Of a stretch of DNA of 64,000 nt, positions 52,982 through 64,000 are shown piece by piece. The stretch is taken from positions 56,214,918 to 56,278,917 of the forward strand of contig CM019216.1 in NCBI GenBank assembly GCA_009741485.1. The letters are read 5' to 3'. The stretch's first letter is position 1. Each line of letters begins with the position of its first letter. The stretch comes from Malurus cyaneus samueli. Its lineage: Eukaryota > Chordata > Aves > Passeriformes > Maluridae. Under the pieces are notes generated by a model that was not told where the DNA came from, searched no databases, and saw nothing but the letters and a program-made list of their open reading frames with translations. A program made the position numbers and the translations under genes.

Positions 52982-53110
52982 CTGTCTTTATCTCAAACCA
53001 CAAGTTTTCCGGCTTTCAGTCTTTCCATCCTCTACCCAGTTCCTCTGGTGGAGGAGTCAGGGTCTGTCTGAACCTGGCATTTGCCTGCTGGTCAGGGTTA
53101 AACCATGGCA

Positions 53111-53115
53111 CACCC
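53111..53115. repeat. Target-site duplication, right copy (CACCC)
   Basis: Exact copy of 52545-52549, directly after the terminal CA of the LTR. It marks the return to host sequence. Confidence 0.75.
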
Positions 53116-56100
53116 TTAACGAGAGCTACCACCTGCATTCCAAGGCATGGAGATACATCATCAACAAAAAGAGGCACCAAAGGGGAAATGTGCTCATATC
53201 CAGAAGGACTATTGGTATGCCTGCATCTCCAGGATGGACAGAGTCATCTCACGTTCAGCTCCACCACCTGCATGCAGGTGAGGGCAATGCAAGCCTGGCA
53301 CCATCTGATGCACCAACTCCAGCCACAAGGGATGACCCACAGATTCCACCAAAATTCCTAGGCATGTGTCCCAGCAGCTTGCAGGGCTCTCTGTGAGGGG
53401 CACACTGCCGGAGGCTGCCTGAATTTGCTTCTGTAGGTGTTTTGCTTTTGTTCTTGAGAAGAGGGTCCTGGGCCAGATGGATTCACAAGTATCAACATCC
53501 CACATTCACCTCCCTGGGAGAATTTTACCCAAAAGTGTAATTACCTTTCACTTTCTCCAATCCCAGTAAACCCGAAGATGATGGCTGAATCTCTGCTGGC
53601 TGCAAAGCACGGGTTCATCCAGAAATATTTCCCACAACACTGGCTCTATCCCTCAGCAGGGTTTGATTCTCTTTAAATATTGCTATGGTACCATTTTAAT
53701 CAGTAATTACAGGCAAAGCAGAGTCATAAACTCCCTCTAAAGTGAGTCCCCCTCCCTGGGTCTGAAACAATAGCATACGCCTATGGTTGGGCAAATGTCT
53801 CAACTCTACTCTCTCTAAGGTGCTACTTCACAACATTAAACCTATAAAACTCAATCATACTCTAGCCTGGGAGAAAAATTCAGTGAAAACTCTAGAGGAG
53901 TCAATTTATTTGGAAGTTAACCAGACATATTTCAATCTCGATTGGACATCTAGAGACACAACATAAATTTTTATATAGGTTATTTGATTCTCACACCTCA
54001 TAAATTAAATAGAATGATCTCTGATATATCTAATGCCTGGTGGTAAAACTGTGGAAGGATGGATTTCTGGTACATTTGTTTCCAGTGCCCTGCAGTTAGG
54101 TCCTTCTGGGCATCAGTTAAGGTTAATGTGAAATGAGGGGCAGTGACTCCAGTGACTGGAGACAGTTTTAAGTCCTGACCAATTTGCAAAGGAAAGTCAG
54201 CTTGCTGGGGCCAGCCTGCCAGACACTCTGCACAGGACAAAGCTAACGGGGAGTTAGGTATTGTTGCCAGGCTCTGCTCAAAATTGCCACAAAACCATAG
54301 AAAGCTGGAGCATTGCTTGGCAAGTTGAAAGCAAGCATTCCAGAAAAAAAGATTGTTTTCATATCACAGCTGGATGACTAATTTATTAGGTTCATTTATC
54401 CCATCGAAAGTCACTCACAGCCTTCCATGTATTTGCCATTTGAGTGAGCCAATAATGAAGTTTGATTTAAGCTGCAACCAGTATGAAAATCCAATTAAAT
54501 TGTATCTTGCAAATGTCTCAATTGAATATAGAGGGGGGTAGACATCTAAATCCTGTGGTGGGTTTTTGTGTCTCTTGACTGAACAATGCAGAGATGAAGT
54601 AACACAGTGTGTTACAATTGAGAATCTGACCCACACTAACAAGCTGCCTGATTCATCCAGTCAGGAGAGAAATAATGCCTCTCATGGACTCGTGGCCCAT
54701 AACCAGACTCAGCCTGAATGTGTAGCATCAACTGTGCAAATACACTGTTTGTGTTTCCAAGTGCACAGGCAAAGATTTCTTTCAGTAAAATTCAAGACAA
54801 ACCACTGCTTTTTTGTAACTCCACAAATAAAACTCAAATGCTGCCAGGAAACAAACACCATCATATGAAAATTTGTTACTTGTTAGACAACAGCAGTAAC
54901 ATTACAGAGGAAGTTAGAATACAATCAGAATTGGCATGTGTCTCATATGCAATAACAAGGCTCAGAGCTGTCAGCAGCCATTCAAGTTGTACCAATTTTC
55001 AACAGGAAAATACACTTCTGAAGTATTATGGTCACTTGTTCGCTTTTTTTTTTGTACCCCCTTACTTTTTCCCACTGTTTCGTTGTTTTTAAAAAGATTT
55101 TCTTCCCCTTCCCTCTCCCTTACTTTCTTCTTTCTTCCAGCCTTAAATTTCTTGCTTCTGAATTTACTTCCCATGAACAAGCCCCATGTTTTCCTTCAGG
55201 AGTTTCATTATTTTCTCGACTAAAACTAGGCTCAACCGGTCATATTAATTTTAACCTTATTACCAGTGACAGTATGTAACTGCATTTGTTGATTTAGACA
55301 GTCTCTTCCAGCCTTTTATTTCTTTCGTGTTTCCTAGTTCATTTGACAAAAACTGGTCATTTTGACAGCGATCTGTATGCAGAGATTAGTGTCATTAACA
55401 GGCTACAGAGTGAACATCCCGATGTAGTGCAAAGGAGGGAAAAGTCAGAAGGAATTCATTTTTCCCAGAGGTCTCATTTCACATAAGGAAGAGAACTCTT
55501 TATCTGTTATGCTTATCCTGCTTTTAAAGGTTAGCTTTGTAGCCAGGTGGGTGAGCATCATTTTATTACTAAAGTAAGCATGTTTCCAGGCTTCGTGTGC
55601 CATATGGCCCACAAAGAAATAAAACTCCAGCCCATGGGCAGAGTGTTCGAGACCTCTGCTCTAGGCAGCTGCACGCAACTCTGAATTCTTGCTATGTTTT
55701 TCGGAAATTTTATGCATTCTAATTTGATTAAGTTCCTTCTCTTGGCAACTGGTCATTGTCAAAGCCTTTTCTGATCAGCAGGGGACTAATACAACCTGGG
55801 AGCTCCAGCCCTGGCAATGGAAAACATTATAGGAGCAATGGACGACGTATTTGCAAAGAATATCTCCTGCACCTGGACTCCATTTATTAAGTTTGCAGAA
55901 AGGACAGCTCCTGCCAAGAAGCCAGACACTCTGACCTCGTTTGAACCTGCCTGCTGCTTGTGGAGCAGGATCTGTAGCGAGCAGGAGCGAAGGAGGGGCA
56001 CAGGGCACACTGTTGCTCCTCGGGGACTCGCTCCAATATATGGGGGGCTTATGTTCACAAAGTGTTTTACTTTTAAAGCCTGCATTCTTTCATCTCATCA

Positions 56101-59100
56101 CAGGACACAACGCTGCTATTGAGCTGTATTGCTGTGTCTAGTCAGGGCTGTGTTTGTGTGCTGGTGTCAATCATTGCTTTCTGTGCCCTTCATCGGCTGC
56201 AGCTCACAGAGTGGCAGGTGGTTCCTGCTCCCCAGTCTGATGATGCTGCTTGGGTTTATTCTATCATTTCTCCCCCTCCTCAAGCTTCATAACCTATCAA
56301 GGTCTAAAGTCTCTAATAAACAAAACACTAAAAGGGAAATAAAGAATCCCAGCATAGTGAGTTAATACAGCTTGAATTCAATACTCAGCCCATCTTCAGC
56401 AAGGCTCTAGTTTTCCCACTATGACATGAAATTGAACTTGCACCATAATGCAGGTCTCATTTAGGATTTAAACATGTTAGCATTTCCCTTAATGATCATG
56501 CTTGGCTCTCAGACACTGCAGAGATAAGTGTCCTGCAAATAGCTAAGCTGGATAGATACAGATACTGTTTTCCTTAATAAAAGCAAGATCCTTCAAAACA
56601 ACAGATTACCTAACCAGAGTATTATCTTGCCAAACAAATAAGATACTTATTCCTTTTGCAAGAGGGAGAAAAGAAAACCCTCAAGAACAAACAAAAATCT
56701 CTTTCCCTGCATAATTGAGTTGTCTGCTTCTTAAAACTGCTCCTCCCAGCCTGAAAACAACACAGTACTAAGGAGGGAGCTCCATTTGATGTCTGCTGGA
56801 CAACCTCACTGTAAACCAGGCGTACTCTTGGGCACTGTGCTCACTGGGGTCTGTGTTCAGAGCACCCACACCCCAACGTGGTACATTTTGGCTCTCTACA
56901 AAATCACTTCTGGAGCTGAAGCCCACCTTGGAAAAAGCTTCTCATAACCTGGGACTCAGCCACAAGGTTACAGAGGAGAAATCAGACCAGAGAGGGAAAC
57001 GGGAGATCAGGAGAGTCACCACCCCTGATGGCTGAGGGTGTCAGAGAGGATGGTGACAGTGTTTGTATCCACATCTGTCTGTTAGGAGGAGCAGGGACAA
57101 GGAACAGCCTGCTAATTTTACACTCCATAACACTGGCAGGTCACCATCCCAGGCTCTTCAATGGTCCAGGCTGGATTTGAGCAAGTTAAATGGAAGTGAA
57201 GTGCTGGGTACTATAATTAGTCCAAAGAGGTTCCCAGCTTCTAACTATGTCTTCTTTATCCTTTTAGTACTAACTCATAAAATTTGCACACATTTTCTCC
57301 ATTGTCTGGAAAAGAAAAGGAAAACCTGACACATCATTCAGACATATAAAGGCAAAAGACAATTAATTAGGTTTATTCATATTGGAACTTGCAGTAGGAT
57401 AATAACAATGTATTATAAGCATAAGTAGTTGAACATTCACACTTTTTATGGTCTGGACCTGGAGATATGCTGGGGAAAAAGCCTTGGGTCCATGGGAGAG
57501 GCTGGTGGAGCCAGAGAAACTCCTGCACTGGTGGGCTGCAGGAAAATTTGGCAAACTGAGAACAGATGGGGCAGCCCACACCAAGGTAACACAACTTTTG
57601 CCACATTTGTATTTTGCTGTCATGGTTAAGTTATTACAACCAACCCCCAAAAAATCCAGTTATCTCGACAAGCTGGACAATAGCAAGATATAGCCTTGTG
57701 TTACATTGAAGCCAAATACTGGGTACTTATGCATCAGCTGAGTACAAGCTGTTTGTTTGTGGTGGGGTATTGTAATTCTGCTCCCTACAGCTCCTGTAAA
57801 GAAAGAGGTGGAGAGGAAAGATTGCACTGATAGCCTGGCTTCTCACTGTTCTGCTTCCAAGGAAGTAAGACAAGAACCAGTTAGTCTGAATACATTCTTG
57901 TGCCATGAACACTATTTGATAAAATTTTTTAAAAACTCTCTCAGCCATATTTGGAACTCATGTTTCAGAACATTATTTCAGCAATCAATAGACAAAGAAG
58001 CTTGCTAACACGCTGCATAGACCAGGCAGAAGAAATCATAAGTCAAAATATTCCAGTAGAACTATTTGCATGTGTTAACTGATCTGCTAATTTGAAATAA
58101 TTCATTAATAAAAGGGAGTAAATTTGATTTTACTGGACTTTCTAGATCACTTTTAAAGATCTGGATAATTTTGCTCTGCTGCAGCGCAAACATTGCTTTT
58201 CCTCATTAGAACTGAGTTCCACTTACTAGCATAAGTAAGAAAAGGGTATTGTATATTCAAGAAAAGTTACGAAAGGAATTAAAAATTTATGGAAAAATTG
58301 CTTTCCTGAGCAAACCTGAAAGCAAGGGGGGGAAAATTGGTAAAATGAAATATTATCAATCCATGTCTTTTAAGAATAAACAAACAGGGCTCATTTTTGC
58401 TGAAAATATGCTTTCTGAGGAAAAAAAAATAGTAAAAGATCAATGTTCACTATATTTTAACTTGGAATAGTTAATTCAGTTCTTCCTAATACTCTGTGAC
58501 TGCCAGCCCCTGGCCAAAGATGACAAAGACCTGCTAGGCCTATGCAGATGTTTTAAAATAGTAAAAGTTTCCACCCATAAATACTACTTCTTCCTAGAGC
58601 TACAGGGAACACCCAACCGTGTCTTTATTGTCTCTGTTCCTGTGATGACTAGTACCTTCTCATAAGTGGGCTGCTTTTGCAAAAAGCAGAGAAAAGAAAC
58701 GAAGCTTTTTAAAATGCAATCCAAGCCCAGTGTCTTGTCTCACTGGTGTCCCCACAGTCTGGCACAACACGAGAGCTGTGGGATCAGTCATGGAAAACAA
58801 AACCCTCACAAATATTCCTTAGAACAAGCATCTATAACATTATTAGCATGTAACTGCTTTGTTCCTAAGCAGTAACAAATAACTCTGAAAGCTCTGAATG
58901 GAACAGAGACCTCTGCATGTAAACTGCAGTCTGTCCAGTGACAGAGCAGGGACAGTATCACTGGAGTCCAGAGACTTTCTATGCCCTAAATCCTTTCCAT
59001 CATCTCATCATACCAGCTAATCGTTTCATCTGCAGTTTATTTATGGCCACAAAAACTTTAACAAATCTAAACAAATCTCAAAGCTGTTTGTGGATAAGCT

Positions 59101-61157
59101 GTAAGCAGACAGAAGTTAAACAAAACCAGTCCTGGGACATAATTCAGGCAGCTCTGCTCAGGGGTCAGATTTATGGAGAAGGATGCTGTGGCACATGTAG
59201 GTATTCCAGAGCAGAGGCAGCCTGTATCTGGGAATTCCCCAGGCCTGCTCAGATGTAAATGTGCTAGCACAGGCAGAGCAGTCCACTCCGTGCCATTGGA
59301 TCAGTCACCACCTTACTCATCAGTAACTTCCTTCCTACTCCTCTATCAAGTCTTCATAACAGGAGGAATGTGATTCTTATCTGACTTCATCATCATGACC
59401 AATTACAGCTTTCAGAACTGAATGAGCCTTGTATACTACCATGCAATTTTTGTTAACATTGGCTTTGCCCCAGTTATACTTATTAGACTGCTATTTGTTT
59501 AATTTTGGATAACTGAAATAATAACTTCATGAAATTTATCTTATTTTAAGCTTATTTTCCCTTATTAAGGGGGTGGGGGGAAGTTGCCTTCCTCTCTTGC
59601 TACGGCTTTGTGTAGATTCTAAAGAACTGTTGAGCACTGAAATTATCTGGAATTATTTACAGCAGGCTTTTCTTAAATTTGAAGGGAAGTTTAGAACAGT
59701 TTGTGTTTTATTTGAAGTAATCCTTGTATCACAGTAGATGCACAAGACCTCAACAATCTCAAGCAGATTTGCTTCAAAAACACTCAAAAATATAATAAAG
59801 AGCTTCAGGGTAGAAAAAAAGAACAGAATCAATGACAGAAGAGACAATAAGACAATAATTTTTGGCAAGTTCCCAGATAAATTATGTTCCTACTTTAGCC
59901 TTAGGTTCAGAAGGTAAATTTAAAATTCTTTTCAAAAAAACCTTCGTGTCAATAATCAGAAGAAATCATCTGAGTCCAGGTGCATTTTTGTACAGTTTCA
60001 GTCTGGCAGCATAGAACCAGTAAAAAAGATTTCCAACCTGGCAGGTCAAACAGTTTTTAGTCAAAGTCTTTCTCAAAATATGCCTCAGTGTGGTTTTAGA
60101 AAGAAAAAACAGCACTGCAAAAAAAAGGCAGTAGACAGTAGACAAGACTCAGAAAAAAATAGCACCCATGAATTTAGTAGACAGGTTAAATTTGTATATG
60201 CTGCATTAGAAAATGAGTGTGTTATTGACTAATAATAGACTTCAGTGAGAGAACTGGCTAATGTGAATATTAACAAATTATCTGTGCTGATAAAAGCAGA
60301 GAAATACCTGATTTTGAAGGGCAATGTAATATCTATAGACGTTTGTTCTAAGCAGTTTTTGTGGCAGAGGATGCTGCTGAATCGTATGAATTTGCCTTTC
60401 CAGTGTAAAAGCCGAGTTTCAAGTAGCAGGTACAGGTAATTAAGCACTGAACTCATTAATATTGGTCCAAATGCTCTCCTCTGTGAAGGTGAAGGAGAAC
60501 ACCAGCGTGTGCTCAGGAAGCACAGACAGTAAAGCAATGTCTGGCACAGGCATTGCTGGGAAGGAGGGAAGATTTAGGAGCCCAGGAGCAGCAGGACCCT
60601 CCCTGGTGTCCCGCCACGCAGACCAGGCACAGGCAGAGCCCTTTCCTGAGGCTGGGATGGCTGAAGGAGCTCAGCATGCTTTAGGCACACCACAGCACAG
60701 GCATGCCACAAGAGATTCAGCTCTAAATTAAAAACAAACAAATAAATAAAGTGAACAAACAAACTAAAAAAAAAATCTAAACTTAGGGATTTAGGTGTGT
60801 ACAGGCACATCAGAAAAAATTAAGGTGCCTAAACTTATGTGTCTGTCTACACAAGCTGTCCTAGTGTATTTGAGACACCCATACAGAGCTGTCAGAGATC
60901 ACACAGGACCTGCAGAGTTTCTGCATGTTTTTCGAGCAGAGTATCCCACAAAACCTAAAATTCCTTTGACACCCTCTGCAGCAACAGGCTCTCATCAACA
61001 CTGCCATGGCTCCCATCATTTCTTCTCTTCATCTTCATCTTCCTCATTGCACCTGCAGCAGCATGGGTGTGCAAGGGGCACGCCTGCAGCAGGCCTTTCC
61101 AGCTGCTGTCCATGCCTGGAGAGAGCCAACCACTTTCCAGGGTTAAAATACACTATA
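53116..61157. other. Non-coding sequence, mostly unique
   Basis: No gene supported over about 8 kb. A pyrimidine-rich block lies at 55040-55145. An ATG frame of 101 codons at 55817-56122 has no recognised domain (see findings). GC-richer patches occur at 53200-53400 and 60480-60700 without a domain or splice structure. A-rich AAAT/AAAC repeats lie at 60727-60778. Confidence 0.5.
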
Positions 61158-61328
61158 ACTAATTAAGTGAGTTTGAGATGTATTTCAAAACCTATTAAGC
61201 AGATAGCTATGCTACTAAAAAATTTAAAGGGCTGACTTAATTCCCCTAAGGCAACACTTTCAGCTTTGAAAGAATATAACTTTTTAGTCAATAGGTTCTG
61301 AAATACATCTCAAAGTTGCTTAATTAGT
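61158..61328. repeat. Large imperfect palindrome (39-bp arms)
   Basis: Arm 1 (61158-61196, from ACTAATTAAG to AACCTATT) is the reverse complement of arm 2 (61290-61328, from AATAGGTT to CTTAATTAGT) at 35 of 39 positions, including a 15-base perfect block TTTGAGATGTATTTC. The 93-base centre has a further pair, ACTAAAAAA (61214-61222) against CTTTTTAGT (61280-61288). This suggests longer original arms with a 17-base insertion. The shape suits a palindromic non-autonomous DNA transposon relic or a conserved hairpin element. I do not recognise the family. Confidence 0.85.
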
Positions 61329-62675
61329 CATTTATAGCTGAATTTAGCTTAAAAGGGGGGCTATGGGGGCAGTCATTGAACTATGATAGTCATGACAATG
61401 CAAAAGTGATGCTATAACGTTGATGCGGGAGGACTTCTGGCTAGCTTGTGTGTTAATTCTCTGAGCTTTCTTATAAAGAGATATTTTCAGACACCTAAGT
61501 AGAGCTCAAGTTATATTTCCACCTGAGTATTTAAATAAAAGTCTTATATTGTGTCTCCTGGAAAGCCAGATTCCAAAAACCTGTCAAATGCTATGTGCCA
61601 GATTCTCATGGGGTGTAATCTAAAGCAGCTCCTTAGCTTGCCAACAGCTTTCCAAATTTACATCACCAAAAGACCTGGCCAAATGCCAAGATGTTTAGAA
61701 GAGCAGTTCCTTTTCTTCTTCAGTTTCATTTTCATATACCTCTGCACTTCGCACATTGCTCAGCTACAGAGTACAAACAGAAGCAACAAAGCGCTCAGAA
61801 TTACAATGCGCACTTGCCCTATTTTCTTTAGCAAAGCAGCAGAAATTTTGTGAGCTAGCCAGCCCTCTGAGACTTCCAGCCCAGTTTGGCAAATTCTTGA
61901 GGTTTGGATAATAAAATTACTAGACAATTCCCACAGGTATATTTTTCACCTTTCTAATATCTTTTATATTATGTATTACTTTCATGTGATGTTTCCCATA
62001 GTTCTGCTCTGATAAAACATAGAAAATTCATTGAGTTGCAGTCTCCTTACAAAAGCCAGCACTGGCAGTGTCCATCTGCTGAGGATGGATCCGAGATCAT
62101 GTTTCTTCCAGTAAAGCACAGTACAGAAACACAAGGTGTCAGTTTTGGATTCTGTGACCTAAGACTTTGAAAGTCTACACCTTGCCTGCTGGAAACTACT
62201 CTGCTGTGGTCTGTCTTGCAAACAAGCTTTGAAAATCTCCAGACCCCATTCACCAAGTACTTACATCAGCAGGCACCAGGAATGTCTGGGTTGTATTCCC
62301 CAACTCTAACACGTGTGGGCTCAGCCGAAGGCCACATCTGAAAAGCCTGATGTTTCCAAAAGAGCAAAGATTTGATGACTGATACAATTTTTTCTGCCTC
62401 TCTCAGAGGACAGGAGAACTGTCTTGGATAGACTCTCAGAAAGAAAGAAGACACAAACTTATTTCTCGAAACACCCACACAGCCTTGCAGCCCACGCTCT
62501 GCAAGATGCCCCATCCTGGAGCAGACTGCTGGGTTGACATTGGTGTAACTGCTACACAAAAACATGGGCAACAGACACAAGAAAGGGAAACACCCCAGCT
62601 TGTGTTGCTGAAAAACTAGATAGAATGTGAGCAAAGATGCAGCTGGCTACCTGAAAAGAGGAAAAAACATGGCTC
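61329..62675. other. Non-coding sequence up to the assembly gap
   Basis: No gene or repeat recognised. Short frames on both strands only. A G-rich patch (GGGGGGCTATGGGGGC) lies just beyond the palindrome at 61355-61370. Confidence 0.5.
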
Positions 62676-62698
62676 NNNNNNNNNNNNNNNNNNNNNNN
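62676..62698. other. Assembly gap (23 Ns)
   Basis: Twenty-three unresolved bases. The length is not a conventional fixed gap size, so it may be an estimated gap. An A-rich simple repeat follows within about 50 bases, and an inverted LTR arrangement about 280 bases downstream; either could have hindered assembly. Confidence 1.
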
Positions 62699-62743
62699 TT
62701 TAGTGCACTTCAGACAGTTTTCTAGGCAAGCCACTTTCTGGGG

Positions 62744-62769
62744 AAAAAAAAAAATAAAAAAATAAAAAT
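62744..62769. repeat. A-rich (AAAAAAT)n low-complexity tract
   Basis: Runs of As separated by single Ts, directly after GGGG. Simple repeat close to the assembly gap. Confidence 0.9.
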
Positions 62770-62979
62770 AGTAAGCACAAAGCTTACTATTACCCTCAAT
62801 GGAGAGCTTGGAGATTCCAAAATTCCTCTTATCTTCTTCTGTTCCTGCACAAGCAAACCTGGGTGCATCACCCTCCACATTTGTCAGAGAAGAAACACGG
62901 AAGGCAAGACATGAAAGGTCACTTTGGATGTCCTGCAGTGGGATTCCCTGATTGTGAGCAAGAACAGCCCTGGACAGTC

Positions 62980-63262
62980 ACCGTGGTTTGAGCCCAGCCC
63001 CACGCAGCCACTGGCTCACTTCACCCACCAGCACGGCTTGGGAGAGAATTGAAAGCATAAAACCTGGAAAACCCATGGGTTTGAGATAAAGTCAGTTTAA
63101 TGGGGAAAGCAAAAGCCATGCACACAAAGCAAAGCAAAACAAGGAATGATTTCACCACTTCCCATGGGTAGGAAGATGTCAGACCATCACCAGGACAGCA
63201 GGGCTCCATCCCACATAACTGTTCCTGGGGAAAATAAATGCCATCCCTCCAAATGTCCCCTC
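62980..63262 (-). mobile_element. Truncated ERVL-like LTR (minus strand)
   Basis: The plus strand reads as the complement of the 3' half of the same LTR type as at 52550-53110. It starts with CCGTGGTTTGAGCCCAGCC (complement of the GGGTTAAACCA end), then GAGATAAAGTCAGTTTAATG (complement of the ATTAAACTGTCTTTATCTC segment), then GCAAAGCAAAACAAGGAATG and AGCAGGGCTCCATCCC. Similarity stops near 63262, so U3 with its TATA box is missing. It retains a segment (CACTTCCCATGGGTAGG) absent from the copy at 52550, so the two are separate insertions of different subtypes and not a pair from one provirus. No intact target duplication is seen. Confidence 0.85.
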
Positions 63263-64000
63263 TTGTGGCTGTGGGTGCTTGGTTGATGACTGGGGTTAAA
63301 CCATGACCGAGTTACTCAAGGAGAGTGCATGTTCCTGAGAAATGAGAGAATGAAGATCGGTGCATTCGTGCCAGAAAGAAAACCATTCTGACAAGTGAGA
63401 GAAAAGCAAAGCAAATTCAGAATCTCTGGATTTCCTGCATCTGCCCCTAAATAGCATGTCCAAAAATGTGCAATGTCATACTACAATGCAACCCACCACT
63501 CCATATTCTTCATTTTTTCACATTTTTACTTGCTGCTTCATTCTCAAGGTATCCTTAAACAGTTAAGCAAAATGAAGAAGATTTTCCAACTTCCTATGTA
63601 TAAGTAACTTCACGTATTAAATTATACTGCCATCACTTATTAGATGAAGATTGTTATTAATATTACGGTGAAGGATATTATCAATATTGGATCTGACACC
63701 GTTGGAAAAACTACATATATGGGTAGGTATAATCTGTTATTTGGTTTATGAACTCAGAGTTCTCTGTACTGCGTCACTGATGTCACAATGTCCCCAAATG
63801 GTGGATTTTGGGTGTCATGCATCTGAAAGATGTGCAAAAACAGATGTAGCCAGACAGCTCCTCTTGGTAACATACTTAAGGAAGCTCCACAGAGCAAGTT
63901 ATTTTAGCTAAGGCTGGCAATAATTTATTCTGAATAAATTGCCTCTATATCTGTTTCAGGCAGCAGTGACATAGGAAGAATGTGAACTTTTTTGTTATAT
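63263..64000. other. Non-coding sequence at the window end
   Basis: No gene supported. It opens with a short plus-strand match to the LTR 3' end (about 63288-63307, see findings). The rest is unique and AT-rich, with a TA-rich stretch at 63640-63690. The 74-codon frame at 63687-63911 has no recognised domain. Confidence 0.5.

Larger units (their letters stand above)
52550..53110 (+). mobile_element. Complete solo LTR, ERVL-like avian family (plus strand)
   Basis: A 561-bp LTR from TGTGCTGGTTTGGGCTGG to GGGTTAAACCATGGCA. The sequence matches, from memory, a widespread avian LTR family that I associate with ERVL-type elements; the class is less certain than the identity as an LTR. Internal landmarks fit: a CRE-like ATGACATCATGC (52809-52820), a TATA box TATATAAAG (52825-52833) and a likely polyadenylation signal ATTAAA (52976-52981). 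It has terminal TG and CA and the same five bases, CACCC, on both sides. No internal viral genes are present, so it is a solo LTR left by recombination between the two LTRs of a former provirus. The frames crossing it are incidental. Confidence 0.92.

Noticed and set aside
52941..53396. 151-codon plus-strand frame
   Set aside because: It begins inside the solo LTR and runs into the host flank across the target duplication, so it is a chance frame.
1..64000. CRISPR arrays, bacterial operons, phage or plasmid features
   Set aside because: The sequence is vertebrate in character throughout: CR1, vertebrate LTRs, microsatellites and no dense coding. No regularly spaced repeat array is present.

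Overview
The window looks like gene-free nuclear DNA from a bird. It could be intergenic (a gene desert) or lie inside a very long intron. Most of it is AT-rich, with stop codons dense in all six frames. No open reading frame outside a repeat resembles a protein family I know, and I could not assemble an exon chain. The bird assignment rests on the repeats. There is a 3' fragment of a CR1 LINE on the plus strand (about 37330-38445) and a CR1 3' tail on the minus strand (about 11580-11830). There are also long terminal repeats (LTRs) of two endogenous retrovirus types that I associate with avian, probably songbird, genomes. One 23-base N run (62676-62698) marks an assembly gap.

Layout. 1-11580 is unique AT-rich sequence with homopolymer and dinucleotide tracts, including an almost pure 43-base A tract at 9499-9541. 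11580-11830 is a minus-strand CR1 tail. 11830-19895 is unique sequence with a few GC-richer patches. 19896 to about 20814 is a solo-type LTR on the plus strand, with a CpG-dense core, a GTTT microsatellite and an AGTAAA signal. 20815-37330 is mostly unique, with a diverged local duplication at 25881-26021 and a probable old CR1-type relic at 25140-25520. 37330-38445 is the clearest retroelement, a CR1 reverse transcriptase fragment broken by a stop codon and a frameshift. 38446-52549 is unique sequence with a perfect 10-bp inverted repeat around an E2F-like motif (45108-45152) and an old minus-strand CR1-type relic (49430-49720). 52550-53110 is a complete solo LTR flanked by the direct repeat CACCC. 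53116-61157 is unique. 61158-61328 is an unexplained large imperfect palindrome with 39-bp arms. 62980-63262 is a truncated minus-strand LTR of the same type as the one at 52550, followed about 25 bases later by a short plus-strand match to the end of that LTR.

No host gene is called, so no gene network can be described. The structures most worth a second look are the 61.2-kb palindrome, the head-to-head LTR ends beside the assembly gap, the CpG-dense LTR, the solo LTR with an intact target-site duplication, and the 45.1-kb inverted repeat. I did not find evidence for a new multi-gene system.
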